The notes under the pieces were generated by a model. That model was not told the DNA's origin and did no database searches. It saw nothing but the letters and a program-made list of their open reading frames with translations. A program made the translations under genes and the position numbers. A stretch of 39,266 nucleotides of DNA from a virus: IMG/VR virus record IMGVR_UViG_3300040960_001766, positions 1 through 39,266 of that record; one strand, written 5' to 3'. The stretch's first letter is position 1. Each line of letters starts with the position of its first letter. Below, one piece after another: positions 14,998 to 22,373 of this stretch.

Positions 14998-15312
14998 GCA
15001 TATAACAAAACGGTATTAAACAAACTCACCGATTTTGCTATAATAAATTCATCGGGTTCAACGACAGAAGGCCCGATAATCTATGTTTGACAGCTACGGA
15101 AAGACGGCCCTCAATAGATTGGAGGTGATAAAATCTCGCTCTCACTTGCGTTAAAGTGGGTTGTAACAAATTAACTACAGTCGTGAGATAGCAGTTAGAA
15201 AACCTTAAACTATAATCTTTTAATTAATAATGGAGACTGTAGTTCGAGGATTGAATATTTACGTTTTGGCGAACGTGTAAACCTAACGATGTGAATCAGC
15301 AAAGGGGTTTTT
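14998..15312 (+). ncRNA. Gene-poor region with clustered inverted repeats; candidate structured RNA
   Basis: 315 bases without a convincing gene. A TGC-TATAAT extended -10 lies at 15036-15044. From the predicted start near 15051, paired segments follow closely: 15051-15056/15072-15077 (ATCGGG/CCCGAT), 15078-15084/15114-15120 (AATCTAT/ATAGATT), 15133-15139/15183-15189 (7 bp, one G-T), 15141-15146/15155-15160, 15173-15182/15235-15244 (AACTACAGTC/GACTGTAGTT) and 15242-15246/15270-15274. The fifth pairing crosses the third, as in a pseudoknot. A tRNA follows at 15466. Structured phage RNAs such as GOLLD often sit beside tRNAs, but I recognise no known class here. A 23-codon frame at 15083-15154 has no ribosome binding site. 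Confidence 0.4.
15036..15044 (+). promoter_or_regulatory. Extended -10 promoter before the hairpin-rich region
   Basis: TGC directly followed by TATAAT. The -35 (TTAAAC, 17 bases upstream) is weak, as expected for extended -10 promoters. The core GCTATAAT recurs at 17363, 24265 and 29043, each upstream of a gene group. Confidence 0.5.
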
Positions 15313-15453
15313 ATGAGGAAGTCTAGACTATCACTAATGATTGAGCTGAATCTTGCTGGAAAATATGGTGAGGCTAGAAAGCAAGCCCAATATTTTATGG
15401 GTGGATTTAATTTAAATTGCTGGCTTGGTAATGAAGAAGATTTGCCAATTTAG
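15313..15453 (+). CDS. 46-residue protein beside the tRNA
   Basis: ATG at 15313 with AGGGG 6 bases upstream. Starts MRKSRLSLMIELNLAGKYGE and ends GNEEDLPI. A helical N-terminal half is followed by a Gly/Asn-rich segment with one cysteine and one tryptophan. Good ribosome binding site, unknown function. Confidence 0.5.
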   Translation: MRKSRLSLMIELNLAGKYGEARKQAQYFMGGFNLNCWLGNEEDLPI

Positions 15454-15465
15454 AGCTTATTTGAT

Positions 15466-15543
15466 ACTCCAATAGCATAATAGGTTAATGCACTCGACTC
15501 ATAATCGGAAGAAGGAGCGGTTCGAATCCGCCTTGGAGTACCA
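15466..15543 (+). tRNA. tRNA with CAU anticodon (Met or Ile2)
   Basis: Cloverleaf by hand: acceptor ACTCCAA/TTGGAGT (7 perfect pairs), TA, D stem GCAT/ATGC, anticodon loop CTCATAA with CAT at 15500-15502, T loop TTCGAAT with stem AGCGG/CCGCC, discriminator A and encoded CCA (15541-15543). Two A-C mismatches occur, at the base of the anticodon stem and at the first T-stem pair, and the variable loop has 6 bases. CAU can be elongator Met or, with lysidine, Ile for AUA; the A1-T72 pair and AT-rich codon use fit Ile2 at least as well. Confidence 0.88.
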
Positions 15544-15586
15544 AATACGCTTTTCCCATGGTGTATACATTGAACGAGAGTAAGCA

Positions 15587-15612
15587 AAGCCACTTTAACA
15601 GGTGGCTTTTTA
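15587..15612 (+). terminator. Terminator after the tRNA
   Basis: AAGCCAC (15587-15593), 8-base loop, GTGGCT (15602-15607), then TTTTTATT. It ends the unit that holds the hairpin-rich region, the 46-residue gene and the tRNA. Confidence 0.8.
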
Positions 15613-15679
15613 TTATCTGTTGTAAAATTGACCTTAGATCTAAAACCCATTAACATTTACCCACCGAGGAACGATAAGC

Positions 15680-16180
15680 ATGGAGAATGATTTATGTCTA
15701 CTCTTAAACGCCGCACAGGTAGCGGTAAAAAGCGTAAGTAACGTAACTTTAATAGCTGTGTTCTTAATCGCTTCATTTAAAGTTCACAGCTACCCTGTTT
15801 TTGTTCACCTGGTTATTTGCAATATAGCTTTTATATTAACAGCGGCACAGCCTGCGGAAGTCTACTGGTTGTTATGTTTTATATCAGCAACATATATGTT
15901 TGAGTATTATTACAAACTTAAAAAGGCCGCTTGCATACCTGCTTTTGCTTTAAGCGCTGTAACTCTGGCAATGGGATGCGGAGTGATATTTGAATATCTG
16001 GGATGGTACAATATTTATGATTCACTTTTTAACCGCTATGAGATATACGTCAATATCATTTATATATCTCTCTTTTTGTCTCTTATTGATTGGCGACGAG
16101 TTCAAAAGCATCTGGGCGACTTCATTGATAATGTACGCAGCGGGCAGGTTGGTTTTAACAATCTATTTATTGTACTATAG
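15680..16180 (+). CDS. Multi-spanning membrane protein, possibly frame-broken
   Basis: 166 residues in this frame. Segments at about 20-38 (VTLIAVFLIASF), 42-58, 64-78, 87-108 (FALSAVTLAMGCGVIFEYLG) and 120-138 are hydrophobic, so it is an inner-membrane protein with four or five spans. After SLFLSLID the frame turns polar (RRVQKHLGDFIDNVRSG). The overlapping +1 frame, to 16283, continues hydrophobically (SIWATSLIMYAAGRLVLTIY). A one-base indel near the T5 run at 16071-16075, or a +1 shift, would join the two. Function unknown. Confidence 0.5.
   Translation: MENDLCLLLNAAQVAVKSVSNVTLIAVFLIASFKVHSYPVFVHLVICNIAFILTAAQPAEVYWLLCFISATYMFEYYYKLKKAACIPAFALSAVTLAMGCGVIFEYLGWYNIYDSLFNRYEIYVNIIYISLFLSLIDWRRVQKHLGDFIDNVRSGQVGFNNLFIVL
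15694..15741 (+). CDS. Possible 15-residue nested basic peptide
   Basis: ATG at 15694, with GGAG 8 bases upstream, encodes MSTLKRRTGSGKKRK in a frame different from the membrane protein that overlaps it. It is strongly basic. The ribosome binding site fits this start better than the membrane protein start, so it may be a leader peptide or a competing start. Evidence is thin. Confidence 0.25.
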   Translation: MSTLKRRTGSGKKRK

Positions 16181-16215
16181 GTATAAATACGGTGAATTTT
16201 TAAACTTAACTTACT

Positions 16216-16578
16216 ATGGCAACAAACGAACAAATACATCAAGACTTGAAAGAGATAGCGCACAAGCTAACAGAAACCAATGAGCTATTAGTTAAAGTTG
16301 TTGCTGATAATGAGCACAGAGATAAAAGAATGGACTCTCAAGATAAAGCTTTAGCTGCTATGAACCAAGAAATCCAGGCAATGAAAACGCAGCGCATATC
16401 AGACAGGGAAGAGTATAAACCTGTTTGGGATAAGTCCAAGAATGAGCAAGAAACAAAAGCGGGCTTTATTCGCAACGGCATTTGGATATTTATAGTTTGC
16501 TTAGTTCTTGTTGTGAGTAATAGCATTTCTTCTGGTGCAATTAAACTGCCAATGCAGGGAGAAGTTAAAAATGAATAA
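16216..16578 (+). CDS. XhlA-like protein: coiled coil with C-terminal membrane anchor
   Basis: 120 residues. Residues 1 to about 75 form an amphipathic coil (DLKEIAHKLTETNELLVKVV, then DSQDKALAAMNQEIQAMKTQ); about 92-108 (IWIFIVCLVLVVSNSIS) is one membrane span near the C-terminus. This order is that of the XhlA family of small phage membrane proteins linked to lysis. The gene lies far from the main lysis operon. There is no clear Shine-Dalgarno sequence, so coupling to the overlapping upstream frame is possible. Role in lysis is inferred from architecture only. Confidence 0.5.
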   Translation: MATNEQIHQDLKEIAHKLTETNELLVKVVADNEHRDKRMDSQDKALAAMNQEIQAMKTQRISDREEYKPVWDKSKNEQETKAGFIRNGIWIFIVCLVLVVSNSISSGAIKLPMQGEVKNE

Positions 16579-16627
16579 GAAAAGAAAAGACTTCAAAAAA
16601 TCACACTCAAAATACAGACCGCGTTAA
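16571..16627 (+). CDS. 18-residue highly basic peptide
   Basis: ATG at 16571, overlapping the end of the previous gene, gives MNKKRKDFKKSHSKYRPR. Ten of 18 residues are Lys or Arg. The stop codon falls within the terminator hairpin at 16618-16637. Small basic peptides can be phage nucleic-acid-binding factors, but the size makes the call uncertain. Confidence 0.35.
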   Translation: MNKKRKDFKKSHSKYRPR

Positions 16628-16637
16628 TGCGGTTTTG
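16618..16637 (+). terminator. Terminator after the XhlA-like gene
   Basis: ACCGC (16618-16622), 6-base loop, GCGGT (16629-16633), then TTTGTT. A short stem with an imperfect T-run. Confidence 0.55.
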
Positions 16638-16720
16638 TTATATCTATATTCCAATAAGTTATTTCTAAAGCTTCAATTAATGAATTAAGATTGGGTTAAT
16701 TTAAACAATGGAGAAGAAAA

Positions 16721-17038
16721 ATGATTGAGCTGAATGGTGAGAAAGAGAAGATTAAAACATCTGTTGATTACCTTAACGAGTGTATCGAGGTGCAAGCGGA
16801 AAGGGGTAAGCAATACGATTCAAGTGGCACAGGTGAGAGATCATTTGATGCAGCGGCAAAAGCTTTTAACGCTTTAACAGGTGAGAAGTTAAGCGGCTCT
16901 GATGTTTGCTTGTTGTTAGCTTGCGTTAAAGTTGTAAGGCAGAATAGCGATAAGTCAAGGCTGCATGATGATAGCTTGCTTGATGGTGTTAGTTATTTGT
17001 CGTTGTGGGCGGAAGAGTTGAATAAGGAGTTAAAATGA
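16721..17038 (+). CDS. DUF6378-type phage protein
   Basis: 105 residues with GGAGAAG upstream. The pattern is that of small phage proteins related to the MazG-like DUF6378 group: ERGKQYDSSGTGERSFDAAA then GSDVCLLLACVKVVRQNSDK and DSLLDGVSYLSLWAEELNKE. The helical conserved Lys/Tyr and Asp positions are seen. The function of these proteins is not known; a nucleotide-pool role has been suggested for related folds. The next gene starts in ATGA. Confidence 0.65.
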   Translation: MIELNGEKEKIKTSVDYLNECIEVQAERGKQYDSSGTGERSFDAAAKAFNALTGEKLSGSDVCLLLACVKVVRQNSDKSRLHDDSLLDGVSYLSLWAEELNKELK

Positions 17039-17313
17039 ATGTTATAGAGATTACTTTGTGGTGGGTATGTACTGGATTTGCAGCTATAAGCTCATCAATC
17101 TGTTTAATGGCACTTATAGGCTGCATTAAAAGACGTGAAGAAATAAATTTTTTCAAATTCTTAATCAATTGCAAAAATGGATTCAAGGAGGCAGCTCAAG
17201 ATATGGTAAGAGAGCACGGTGTTAGCTCAGTATTTGCTGACTTTCTTGTCTCATCGTTGCTTTGGCCGATTTCTGTTTATTTTGTTTTAACTGGAAAGTA
17301 TTCCTGGAATTAA
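17035..17313 (+). CDS. Small membrane protein with two spans
   Basis: 92 residues. Span 1 is about 5-30 (ITLWWVCTGFAAISSSICLM), span 2 about 68-86 (SSVFADFLVSSLLWPISVYF), with a basic loop between (KRREEINFFKFLINCKNG). An inner-membrane protein of unknown role, co-translated with the DUF6378 gene. The terminator follows 13 bases after the stop. Confidence 0.55.
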   Translation: MNVIEITLWWVCTGFAAISSSICLMALIGCIKRREEINFFKFLINCKNGFKEAAQDMVREHGVSSVFADFLVSSLLWPISVYFVLTGKYSWN

Positions 17314-17326
17314 ATCCAAATCAAAG

Positions 17327-17348
17327 CCCCGCAATGGCGGGGTTTTTT
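17327..17348 (+). terminator. Terminator before the packaging operon
   Basis: CCCCGC (17327-17332), 4-base loop, GCGGGG (17337-17342), then TTTTTT. It separates the middle genes from terS. Confidence 0.88.
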
Positions 17349-17362
17349 ATTGCCTGTAATAA

Positions 17363-17420
17363 GCTATAATAACTTAGATGCTCTATCAGGAGATAGGGCG
17401 CTTAATTATCAGGAGATAAT
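17363..17420 (+). promoter_or_regulatory. Promoter and repeated Shine-Dalgarno hairpins before terS
   Basis: A GCTATAAT box at 17363-17370 lies just after the terminator. Downstream, TATCAGGAGATA occurs twice, at 17384-17395 and 17407-17418, 23 bases apart. Each copy is a small hairpin (TATC/GATA, extended to ATTATC/GATAAT in the second) with AGGA in the loop. The second copy is the ribosome binding site for terS and for a three-codon frame at 17419-17430. A role in translation control of terS, or as a pac-like site, is possible. Confidence 0.5.
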
Positions 17421-17426
17421 GAGTGA

Positions 17427-17876
17427 ATGACGAAGTTAAACGAAAGCCAACCGACAAAATACAACTTTAGGGTTGCAACTCAAATAATCAAGCGAATTAT
17501 GAATGGCGAGGCTGTTTGTAGTATCGTTAAAGACCCAGAAATGCCAGCTAACAGCACTCTGTATAAATGGCTTGCAAATAAGCCTAAATTCGCGGAGAGA
17601 TATGCACAGGCTCTAGAGTTTAGAACGCACCTGAAAGCCGAAGAAAGGCACCAAGTAATAGACTCAGCAATTAAAGAATTAAAGATTGGCGATATGCCAG
17701 AAGGCTTTAACTATAACGTCTGGGGCAACCTAGTAAAAGAGAAGGTTAGAGCTATTGAGTGGGATGCTGAAAGATTGGCGCCTATCAAATACAAAGCTGG
17801 CCATGTCGCTAAAGAAGAAGATCAAGATGAGAAGCTTACCGTTATACCTGTGAGAATTGTTGATGCCTCTAAGTGA
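17427..17876 (+). CDS. terS: Terminase small subunit (Sf6-type)
   Basis: 149 residues. A helix-turn-helix lies near residues 15-50 (IIKRIMNGEAVCSIVKDPEM, then PANSTLYKWLANKPKFAERY), as in the Sf6/P22-like small terminase family that recognises the packaging site. The central helices (FRTHLKAEERHQVIDSAIKE) would form the oligomer core and the C-terminus is charged. It starts at ATG 17427, which overlaps a three-codon frame. terL overlaps its end by 14 bases. Confidence 0.82.
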   Translation: MTKLNESQPTKYNFRVATQIIKRIMNGEAVCSIVKDPEMPANSTLYKWLANKPKFAERYAQALEFRTHLKAEERHQVIDSAIKELKIGDMPEGFNYNVWGNLVKEKVRAIEWDAERLAPIKYKAGHVAKEEDQDEKLTVIPVRIVDASK

Positions 17877-19194
17877 TGGTATACGGCTTAACGAGCCTCA
17901 AGGTGAGTTTATAGCCTCAACAACTCCATTTAGGGGTTATGTTGGCGGCTATCGAGCAGGTAAGACTTTTGTTGGTTGTTTTAGGCTTTGGACTTTGGCA
18001 GTTAATTACCCGGGCATTAAGCTTGGCTACTTTGCGCCGACCTACCCACAAATCACAGATATTTTTTACGATACAATTGCAGAAGTTGGTGAGGCTTTTT
18101 CTCATCATGTTGGCGTGCAGTGTTGGGTTGATATTAACGTATCAAGTAAAACAGCTAAGTTAATGGTTGGCCGCAAATGCTATGCAACTGTTAAGTGTCG
18201 CTCAATGGAGCATGCGCACAGGATAGTAGGCTTTGATATTAGTCATGCTTTGGTTGATGAAATCGACACCATGAAAAAAGCCAAGGCTGATGCTGCATGG
18301 AAGAAGATAGTCGCTCGAATGTCATCTGTTCGTGATGATTACAAGGTTAACACCGTTGACTTTACGACTACGCCCGAGGGCTTTAATTGGATGTATGACT
18401 TTTTTGTCAAACAACTAAGAGAAAAGCCAGAAATGCAAAAGTATTACTCACTGGTCAAAGCTAGCACGCTAAAGAATGCTAAAAACCTGCCAGATGATTA
18501 CATTGATAAATTATATGCAACTTATCCTGGTAACTTAGTTGATGCTTATGTGAATGGTGACTTTGTTAACTTAACAAGCGGGACAGTCTATCCACAATTC
18601 GACAGGCGGTTGAATAACTCAACTGAGCAATACCAGCAAGGTGAATCTATTTACATCGGCATGGACTTCAATGTTGGCCGCATGTGTGCAGTTGTTTATG
18701 TTTTGAGAAACGGTAACCCTCATGCGATTGATGAGTTTATAGATGCTTATGATACTCCAGAAATGATTAGGTTGATTAAGCGTAAATACTGGCGCGAGGT
18801 GTCAGAGGGTGAATTTGAAAAGCTTAATACTATTTATGTTTACCCTGACAGCTCAGGCAAAAACCGCAAATCAGTCGGGGCAAGTGAGACTGATATAAGC
18901 TTACTTAAAAATGCAGGCTTTACAGTTAGAGCAAAATCAAAGAACCCACCTGTAAAAGACAGGGTTAACTCAATGAATGCAGCTTTCTGTAATTCAAAAG
19001 GTGAGCGCACTTTATTCATTAATACTAAGCTTTGCCCGCACTACACAGAGAAGCTAGAGCAGCAAGTTTACAATGATAGAGGCGAGCCAGACAAGGATGG
19101 TACGGAAGACGTCAACGACGCTGGTGGCTATTATATCGCCTACGAATACCCTATAATCAAGCCTATGTGGACTGGCGGCTTAAAAATGAGATAA
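17863..19194 (+). CDS. terL: Terminase large subunit
   Basis: 443 residues from ATG at 17863; TTG codons just upstream are poorer starts. Walker A is GGYRAGKTF at about 28-36, Walker B is HALVDEID near residue 128, and the coupling motif TTTPEGF follows. The RNase H-like nuclease domain has GMDFNVGRMCAVVYV near 267, the VYPDSSG strand, and DVNDAGGY near the end. It is the ATP-driven motor that pumps DNA into the procapsid and cuts it. The family type suggests headful packaging, which would fit the circular assembly. Confidence 0.93.
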   Translation: MPLSDGIRLNEPQGEFIASTTPFRGYVGGYRAGKTFVGCFRLWTLAVNYPGIKLGYFAPTYPQITDIFYDTIAEVGEAFSHHVGVQCWVDINVSSKTAKLMVGRKCYATVKCRSMEHAHRIVGFDISHALVDEIDTMKKAKADAAWKKIVARMSSVRDDYKVNTVDFTTTPEGFNWMYDFFVKQLREKPEMQKYYSLVKASTLKNAKNLPDDYIDKLYATYPGNLVDAYVNGDFVNLTSGTVYPQFDRRLNNSTEQYQQGESIYIGMDFNVGRMCAVVYVLRNGNPHAIDEFIDAYDTPEMIRLIKRKYWREVSEGEFEKLNTIYVYPDSSGKNRKSVGASETDISLLKNAGFTVRAKSKNPPVKDRVNSMNAAFCNSKGERTLFINTKLCPHYTEKLEQQVYNDRGEPDKDGTEDVNDAGGYYIAYEYPIIKPMWTGGLKMR

Positions 19195-19196
19195 AT

Positions 19197-20675
19197 ATGA
19201 ATGCTAACAATTTAGTGAATCCAGAATACGCGCTCAACTATAAAAAATATCAGTTAGTGCGCGACTGTATAAATGACATGGTAAAACAGCGAGCTTGTAG
19301 AGGCGCTAGCTGCGTGTATGAACATCAACAAAGCGTAAATCATGGTTACATAGTAAGAGCGCCTGACATTAGCGATGAGTCCTATTATGCTTTTGCTAAT
19401 CGAGCTGTGTTCAAAAACTACGTAGGCAATACACTTGATATTTTATGTGGTGCAGCAATGATGCGGCCTTATAAATTAACAGGTGAGAGTTTAGATGATC
19501 AAGAGCAAGACCTGCCCGAGTCAATATCTTACATTACTGAAACATTTACCCGCTCAGGTAATAGCTACTACGACAGCTTAAAAGAAAAGCTTAGAGAAGT
19601 TTGCTCAGTTGGTCGTTATGGTGTTTGGGTTGATTATCCTGGTTCAGCAGAAGGTAAAACCGCGGCGGATATTGAGCAAAACAAATTGTACGCTAGAGCG
19701 CAAGCTTTTAAAGCTGAACACATTAAAGATTGGTCAGAGAAGATCATAAACGGACGCAAGCAGTTAAACTATGTTCGCTTGGAAGAGTGCAGGACTGAAA
19801 TAGACTTTTCTAATGGCTCGCCTAATCGTGTTGAGTTTAACGTTTCTTATGAGCTTTATATTGACGCTGATGGTTATTACAGCGTGAAGCTTGACGATGG
19901 CACAAACGAGATTATCTACCAGCCAACCTTGGGTAATGGTCAAAAGCTTGATTTTATCCCGTTTCAGTTTTACGGCTCGATTGATAACACGCCAAGCGTT
20001 GACCCGTTGCCACTGTACAAGATAGCTGAGATTAACATTGCATTGTTTAACTCTGATGCAACTATGAGGCAGGCCACTTGGTTGTTCGGTTCGCCCACTG
20101 CAACATTTAGCTTAAACGAGGGCGTATCACCGCAGGAGTTTATGAGTATTAACGGCATTGCAGAAGGTGGCTCTCCTGTGTTCGGTGGCTCTGCTTATGT
20201 TGGCTGTGAAATTGGATTAGCTCAGATTAGTGTTGATTCAATGCTGCTCGAAACAATGGATAAAGACGTTGATTCAATGGCTCAGATTGGCGCTCAGATT
20301 ATTACTGTAGGTCAAAACGAGACTGCGGAAAGCGTAAGGGTTAGAAAAGGTTTAAGTCTTGCTAGCTTGAGCGGAATTGTGAATAACATCGAGTCGGGCG
20401 ATAAGAATGTAATCAAATGGATGATGATGTTTAATAATCAGTCTGGCGAAGCTGATGAGTTTATCTTAGAGTTAAACAAGAAATTCTACGATGACAAAAT
20501 TGACGCTCAGTCATTGCAGCAGTTATTCCAAGGTCACTTCCAAGGCGTTTACCCGTCCGAGTACCTATTCAGAATCTTAAAGGATAACAACCTTACAATT
20601 GAATCTGATACTGCCATGGATTACAAGGAGAGGCTAGGTAATGAAATACCTAGCGGCAATATGAATTTAGACTAG
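19197..20675 (+). CDS. Portal protein, DUF4055 type
   Basis: 492 residues from ATG at 19197, preceded by GAGATAAAT; the in-frame start at 19167 lies inside terL. The N-terminal part (GYIVRAPDISDESYYAFANR then AVFKNYVGNTLDILCGAAMM) and VGRYGVWVDYPG, with ERL-like YVRLEECRTEID, are the pattern of DUF4055 portal proteins. A central stem and clip region (PLYKIAEINIALFNSDATMR) and an acidic C-terminus follow. Twelve copies would form the channel at the capsid vertex. Its position directly after terL supports the call. Confidence 0.85.
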   Translation: MNANNLVNPEYALNYKKYQLVRDCINDMVKQRACRGASCVYEHQQSVNHGYIVRAPDISDESYYAFANRAVFKNYVGNTLDILCGAAMMRPYKLTGESLDDQEQDLPESISYITETFTRSGNSYYDSLKEKLREVCSVGRYGVWVDYPGSAEGKTAADIEQNKLYARAQAFKAEHIKDWSEKIINGRKQLNYVRLEECRTEIDFSNGSPNRVEFNVSYELYIDADGYYSVKLDDGTNEIIYQPTLGNGQKLDFIPFQFYGSIDNTPSVDPLPLYKIAEINIALFNSDATMRQATWLFGSPTATFSLNEGVSPQEFMSINGIAEGGSPVFGGSAYVGCEIGLAQISVDSMLLETMDKDVDSMAQIGAQIITVGQNETAESVRVRKGLSLASLSGIVNNIESGDKNVIKWMMMFNNQSGEADEFILELNKKFYDDKIDAQSLQQLFQGHFQGVYPSEYLFRILKDNNLTIESDTAMDYKERLGNEIPSGNMNLD

Positions 20676-20681
20676 AAAAGA

Positions 20682-20705
20682 AAGCCCCGTTATTGGGGCT
20701 TTTTA
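20682..20705. terminator. Bidirectional terminator between portal and minus cassette 1
   Basis: AAGCCCC (20682-20688), 6-base loop, GGGGCTT (20695-20701), with TTTTT on the plus strand and, on the minus strand, CTTTTC after the stem. It ends the packaging operon and probably also the cassette that converges on it from the right. Confidence 0.82.
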
Positions 20706-20706
20706 G

Positions 20707-21759
20707 TTATGGTTTGTATGTTAAACCTTTTATTTCACCTTTAATGATTGCCTCTGCTAATCTATCGTAGGTTTTCCCGCTTTCAAGGAATTTTAAGATG
20801 GACTCGCTTAACTCTTCTTCTGGTGTTTTTGGTTTTTTAATCCATGAGCCAAAAACCATGGCAAAAATACCATCAGATTCATTTTTGATAGTTATGTAAT
20901 CAATGCCATCAAATGAGTATTTTGCAATTACTTTTGAAACCGCCCCTTTTATTGATTTAAATCTATTCGATGAACCATTATACAAAACCTCATCACCAAC
21001 TTGCGGCCAATCTTTGCTTTCAGCCTCTTCTTTGGTTTTACCAATAAAATCTGGCAGATTGCCAATGGGTGGCTTCCAATACTCACCACCGCAAAACTTA
21101 TAACCAATGTTTTCTAGTGTTTTAATCGCTGCATTCTTTTTGTTTGCATCGTAAACCATTTCTTCTAAGTTTGATTTAGACTCACCAGCAGATAAAAGGT
21201 TGTCGCCGTTGTTTGGTAGGTCATTAATAAAAACAGAAATAACCTTTTCATCATCGCTTTTAACTATTTGAACTACGCTGTTAGTGTTGTTAGTTACGTT
21301 TACTTTTACACCGTTGTTCTTTTCAGTCTGCTGCATTTCAAATTCCTCTTCTGGTGTTGCGGTTGGTGCTAGGGTTTTAGGTGGTAAAGGTATTGTGATT
21401 AGCTTTTCGCCGCTATCGCGTGCCGTGCTTTCCAAGGAGAACAAAAGCACATTAAGGTTGTCACAATCAGTAAAGAAACAAAAAAAAGCATCTTTATACC
21501 AAGTGTTGCAAACTCTTATCCCGTTAGCTTTCGCAAGCTTAGCAATAAACTCAGCATGCTCTTTACTCTCAATCTTGCCGTAGGTGTTAGCTAGGTATTC
21601 GCGAGTGATATTTTTGAATACTTCCTCGTTAATACAATTGCCATCATAAACACCCCTAAGTGCTGAGCTACTAGCTTCGATTACTGCACCTTTTGCTTGC
21701 CCGTAAAATAAAATCACCGCATTTGTTTTTAAGCTTTTGCCGATGTATGGAAATTTCAT
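20707..21759 (-). CDS. Cassette 1 protein, unknown function
   Basis: 350 residues. An alpha/beta N-terminal part to about 110 (KTNAVILFYGQAKGAVIEAS) is followed by a linker with TPEEEFEMQQTEKNNGVKV and, from about 250, a small SH3-like domain found in many phage proteins (WPQVGDEVLYNGSSNRFKSI, then GSWIKKPKTPEEEL). The C-terminus has ILKFLESGKTYDRLAEAIIK. No catalytic residues are evident. It is the last gene of a counter-transcribed block in the late region, so it is an accessory gene. Confidence 0.6.
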   Translation of the reverse strand: MKFPYIGKSLKTNAVILFYGQAKGAVIEASSSALRGVYDGNCINEEVFKNITREYLANTYGKIESKEHAEFIAKLAKANGIRVCNTWYKDAFFCFFTDCDNLNVLLFSLESTARDSGEKLITIPLPPKTLAPTATPEEEFEMQQTEKNNGVKVNVTNNTNSVVQIVKSDDEKVISVFINDLPNNGDNLLSAGESKSNLEEMVYDANKKNAAIKTLENIGYKFCGGEYWKPPIGNLPDFIGKTKEEAESKDWPQVGDEVLYNGSSNRFKSIKGAVSKVIAKYSFDGIDYITIKNESDGIFAMVFGSWIKKPKTPEEELSESILKFLESGKTYDRLAEAIIKGEIKGLTYKP

Positions 21760-22373
21760 TTTTCACCTCTATAAATTTTAATGTTTTTTGTATACCAATT
21801 CTCTTCTTCAAATATGGACAGTAGGCCAGACTTTGCCCTATCGTCGATAACCATCCCTAACTCAACCATCTTCTTGGCAACACCAAGCTTTTTAATTCTC
21901 CACATTTCGTGAGCATACTCTGGGTTATCGTAAGTGCCTATATGCTCAATCTTATTTGTAATTGGATTTTTAAAGTGAGACTCATACTTTCCATTCTTTA
22001 TCATATGAACACCAACAAATCCGCTATTGCTTGATCTTGGGTTTGTCCTTATAAAGCCGTTTACAGCTCTAGGTATAAAGCAACATTTCTCTGGGGAATA
22101 AACCTTGTTGCCAAAATCTATTAAATCCTTATCAAGCTCCATGCCATACCAATCCTTACCGCTCATCCAATCTTTAAACTGAGTGAAAAATTCCCACTCA
22201 TTGCAAACTGAATCCCCAATATAGGTAGGTTTACTATCCTGGTACTTTTTTGAGTAACATCTATTTATCATACTCCTCCATTTAATGTAATAAGGGCAAG
22301 CCCACCCAGAATTTCTATCCGTAACCTTGTAAGCGGCATCATTCACGCCAAAACCGTATCTACTCTTTCTCAT
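21756..22373 (-). CDS. HNH-like / AP2-domain protein
   Basis: 205 residues. The first 110 residues have the pattern of free-standing phage HNH-type proteins: WRSMINRCYSKKYQDSKPTY, VCNEWEFFTQFKDWM, then LDKDLIDFGNKVYSPEKCCF. Residues about 118-165 are an AP2-like DNA-binding unit (NSGFVGVHMIKNGKYESHF, then HIGTYDNPEYAHEMWRIKKL). Proteins of this form are often homing-type endonucleases, so it may be a mobile gene within the cassette. It overlaps the next gene as ATGA. The minus-strand promoter TGC-TATAAT lies about 20-30 bases upstream. Confidence 0.72.
   Translation of the reverse strand: MRKSRYGFGVNDAAYKVTDRNSGWACPYYIKWRSMINRCYSKKYQDSKPTYIGDSVCNEWEFFTQFKDWMSGKDWYGMELDKDLIDFGNKVYSPEKCCFIPRAVNGFIRTNPRSSNSGFVGVHMIKNGKYESHFKNPITNKIEHIGTYDNPEYAHEMWRIKKLGVAKKMVELGMVIDDRAKSGLLSIFEEENWYTKNIKIYRGEK

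Noticed and set aside
15083-15154. 23-codon ATG frame (MFDSYGKTALNRLEVIKSRS...).
   Set aside because: No ribosome binding site, and the bases are accounted for by the paired segments of the hairpin-rich region.
15450-15656. Minus-strand frame containing GTPRRIRTAPSSDYESSAL.
   Set aside because: This is the well-known antisense translation of a tRNA gene; the tRNA at 15466-15543 explains it.
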